Origin: a virus
IMG/VR virus record: IMGVR_UViG_3300024264_001567
Coordinates: 1 to 22,112 of that record
Reading direction: 5' to 3' (one strand)
DNA length: 22,112 nt
The first letter of the stretch is position 1. Each line of letters begins with the position of its first letter. The notes under the pieces are model-generated. The model was not told the origin of the DNA. It made no database searches and saw nothing but the letters and a program-made list of their open reading frames with translations. A program made the translations under genes and the position numbers. This document shows, one piece after another, positions 20,661 to 22,112 of this stretch.

Positions 20661-22112
20661 CTAGAACGTTCTATATCTTTTATTGTAACCTTGTGTACCC
20701 GCTGGTTGGTCGCCATTGAATGTAGCGTAACTTGATACATCAGAACCTGTCCACAACCAATCATTTTGCCTTGAAGCAATACTAATGTTATATGCTCCAC
20801 CAAATGAGCCTTCCGAAGTTTGGATATACCCTGTTACTGCAACAGCGCTTATTTGGCTTACACCTGACGCTCCAGCTGGCCCTGTAGGCCCTGTAGGCCC
20901 TGTAGGCCCTGTTGGGCCTGCTCCACCAGCACTACCACCAGCACCCTTTTGACCTTTAGTACCTGTTGTACCAGTACTACCAGTAGAGCCAGTAGGGCCA
21001 GTGCTTCCTGTCGCTCCAGTTTGACCCTTCTGTCCTTTAGCGCCAGTAGGGCCAGTAGGCCCTGTTCCACCAGTAGGCCCTGTTGAGCCTGTTGGACCAG
21101 TTGGACCAGTTGGGCCAGTGCTTCCTGTTTGACCTTTTTGACCTTTAGCACCACCAGCACCAGTGCCTCCTGTTGCGCCTGTTTGGCCTTTTTGACCTTT
21201 TGCTCCAGTTGGCCCTGTCGGGCCAGTTGCACCAGTTGGGCCAGTTGCGCCTGTTGGCCCGACACTACCAGTTGCGCCGCCAGCACCTTTTTGTCCTTTA
21301 GGCCCTGTTGCTCCAGTTGGCCCTGTTCCACCAGTAGGTCCAGTGCTTCCTGTCTGACCCTTTTGTCCTTTTGAACCAGTAGGGCCTGTTGGGCCAGTAG
21401 GGCCAGTAGGGCCAGTTACACCCACCTCGCCTTTTTGACCTTTAGCACCAGTAGGGCCTGTTGGGCCTGTTGGGCCTTGAGAACCAGTAGGGCCAGTATT
21501 ACCAATTTCGCCTTTTTGACCCTTTGAGCCTGTTGGGCCAGTTGCTCCAGTTTGACCCTTCTGCCCTTTTTGACCAACTTCGCCTTTTTGACCCTTTGGT
21601 CCTGTTGCTCCTACTGGCCCAGTTGAACCTTGAGGCCCAGTTGGCCCTGTTAATCCAGTTGAACCTTGAGGCCCTGTAGGCCCTGTGTTTCCAGTTTGCC
21701 CCTTCTGTCCTTTTGCGCCCGTACTACCAGTGCTACCAGTTGCGCCAACCTCGCCCTTCTGTCCTTTAGCACCTTGCGAACCTGTAGGCCCTGTTGGTCC
21801 AGTTGGCCCTGTTGGGCCTGTTGAGCCTGTTGGGCCTTGAATACCTTGCTCACCTGTCTGTCCCTTTTGACCCTTAGAGCCATTTGTACCATTAACACCA
21901 GCTTCACCCTTTTGTCCCTTAGAGCCGTTATTACCAGCTGGCCCTGTAGGCCCTGCAACACCAACCTCGCCTTTTTGACCTTTTGACCCTGTAGAACCTG
22001 TATTGCCTGTAACGCCGACTTCGCCCTTTTGACCTTTTGGACCAGTTGGACCAGTTGCGCCTGTTGGCCCTGTTGCTCCTGTATTACCCTGTGAGCCTGT
22101 CGATCCTGTATT
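20661..22112 (-). CDS. Collagen-like fibre protein, C-terminal 483 aa (5' end outside window)
   Basis: The frame is open from the window's right edge to the TAG at 20661. I see about 417 residues of uninterrupted Gly-X-Y triplets, then a non-collagen C-terminal domain of about 66 residues ([20 protein letters not shown] ... [17 protein letters not shown]), which may trimerise the chain or bind a receptor. Common triplets are GPT, GST and GAT. The motif G-x-K-G-Q-K-G occurs at least 16 times, often followed by E or Q. Every lysine in the tract is at Y; proline is only at X. KGE pairs are known to stabilise collagen helices that lack hydroxyproline. A GTG at 21425 can look like a start but is just a Val in the tract. 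Tail-fibre or spike role is inferred; it could also be another virion surface fibre. Confidence 0.9.
   Translation of the reverse strand, partial: NTGSTGSQGNTGATGPTGATGPTGPKGQKGEVGVTGNTGSTGSKGQKGEVGVAGPTGPAGNNGSKGQKGEAGVNGTNGSKGQKGQTGEQGIQGPTGSTGPTGPTGPTGPTGSQGAKGQKGEVGATGSTGSTGAKGQKGQTGNTGPTGPQGSTGLTGPTGPQGSTGPVGATGPKGQKGEVGQKGQKGQTGATGPTGSKGQKGEIGNTGPTGSQGPTGPTGPTGAKGQKGEVGVTGPTGPTGPTGPTGSKGQKGQTGSTGPTGGTGPTGATGPKGQKGAGGATGSVGPTGATGPTGATGPTGPTGAKGQKGQTGATGGTGAGGAKGQKGQTGSTGPTGPTGPTGSTGPTGGTGPTGPTGAKGQKGQTGATGSTGPTGSTGSTGTTGTKGQKGAGGSAGGAGPTGPTGPTGPTGPAGASGVSQISAVAVTGYIQTSEGSFGGAYNISIASRQNDWLWTGSDVSSYATFNGDQPAGTQGYNKRYRTF
20862..22112 (-). repeat. Gly-X-Y collagen repeat tract
   Basis: About 139 consecutive triplets encode Gly-X-Y. 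The DNA repeats a 9-base theme (GGN-CCN-ACN) and a longer theme encoding GxKGQKG(E/Q), spaced irregularly by roughly 25-110 bases. Synonymous codons vary between copies (for example GGC/GGT/GGG/GGA for Gly), which shows selection on the protein rather than very recent DNA duplication. The tract runs out of the window. Confidence 0.9.

Noticed and set aside
20661-21425. The collagen-like gene starting at 21425
   Set aside because: The apparent start is a GTG valine codon inside the Gly-X-Y tract. The same frame stays open with perfect triplets to the right edge, so the true start is outside the window.
20858-21964. Leu/Gln/Val-rich open frames overlapping the collagen tract in other frames, and open frames on the opposite strand there
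   Set aside because: They are by-products of the GGN-CCN-ACN repeat read out of frame, with low-complexity products and no ribosome binding site.
20862-22112. A CRISPR array or DNA-level tandem repeat
   Set aside because: Repeat units differ by synonymous codons, have no constant repeat or spacer length, and are all in one open frame encoding Gly-X-Y.

Overview
The window looks like part of the genome of a tailed double-stranded DNA phage, probably infecting a marine Gram-negative bacterium, with an alphaproteobacterium the best guess. The basis is low GC content, tightly packed genes with 1-4 base stop/start overlaps, phage replication and recombination genes, a GH108 endolysin beside a holin of the GTA_holin_3TM type, a BppU-like structural protein, and a rich set of 2-oxoglutarate (2OG) oxygenase, radical SAM and glycosyltransferase genes as in marine phages. 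No terminase, capsid or portal gene is visible, so phage type and host are inference.

Left part (1-5747, mostly + strand): an early/middle module of DNA metabolism genes: SSB, a DUF1367/NinB-like protein, a zinc-finger protein, a Ref-like HNH nuclease, RusA resolvase (reversed), a DUF932 protein, then a chain of very small coupled genes including a Fis-like helix-turn-helix protein, ending in a phage CMP-Kdo synthetase (KdsB). Two copies of the palindrome TGTAAA-N7-TTTACA lie in two intergenic regions and probably mark co-regulated promoters.

At 5748-5840 the two transcription units converge. The gap holds an element closed by a perfect 8-bp stem with two inner hairpins; it is tRNA-sized but is not a normal tRNA.

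Right part (5841-22112, all - strand, transcribed right to left): one long late operon. In transcription order it has a collagen-like fibre protein (5' end outside the window), a small unknown protein, a 2OG-like oxygenase, two paralogous GT-B/capsule-synthase-like proteins, a radical SAM protein, a 2OG-like oxygenase, a second radical SAM/SPASM protein, a PKHD-type 2OG oxygenase, a 598-residue fusion enzyme, an FkbM methyltransferase, a repeat-rich fibre-like protein, a BppU-like protein, a small membrane protein, five exported proteins, a coiled-coil membrane protein, an EF-hand membrane protein, the holin, the endolysin and a small unknown.

The most striking content is an apparent collagen modification system. 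The fibre has an uninterrupted Gly-X-Y tract with at least 16 KGQKG motifs, every lysine at the Y position and no proline at Y, so it has canonical lysyl-hydroxylase sites and no canonical prolyl-4-hydroxylase sites. The same operon encodes one polypeptide that joins a GT25 (collagen galactosyltransferase-like) domain, a PLOD/LH3-type glucosyltransferase domain and a lysyl hydroxylase domain. These three activities would build glucosyl-galactosyl-hydroxylysine. The other oxygenases, radical SAM enzymes, transferases and FkbM methyltransferase may add further decoration to the fibre or to surface glycans. This is inference from motifs and gene context.
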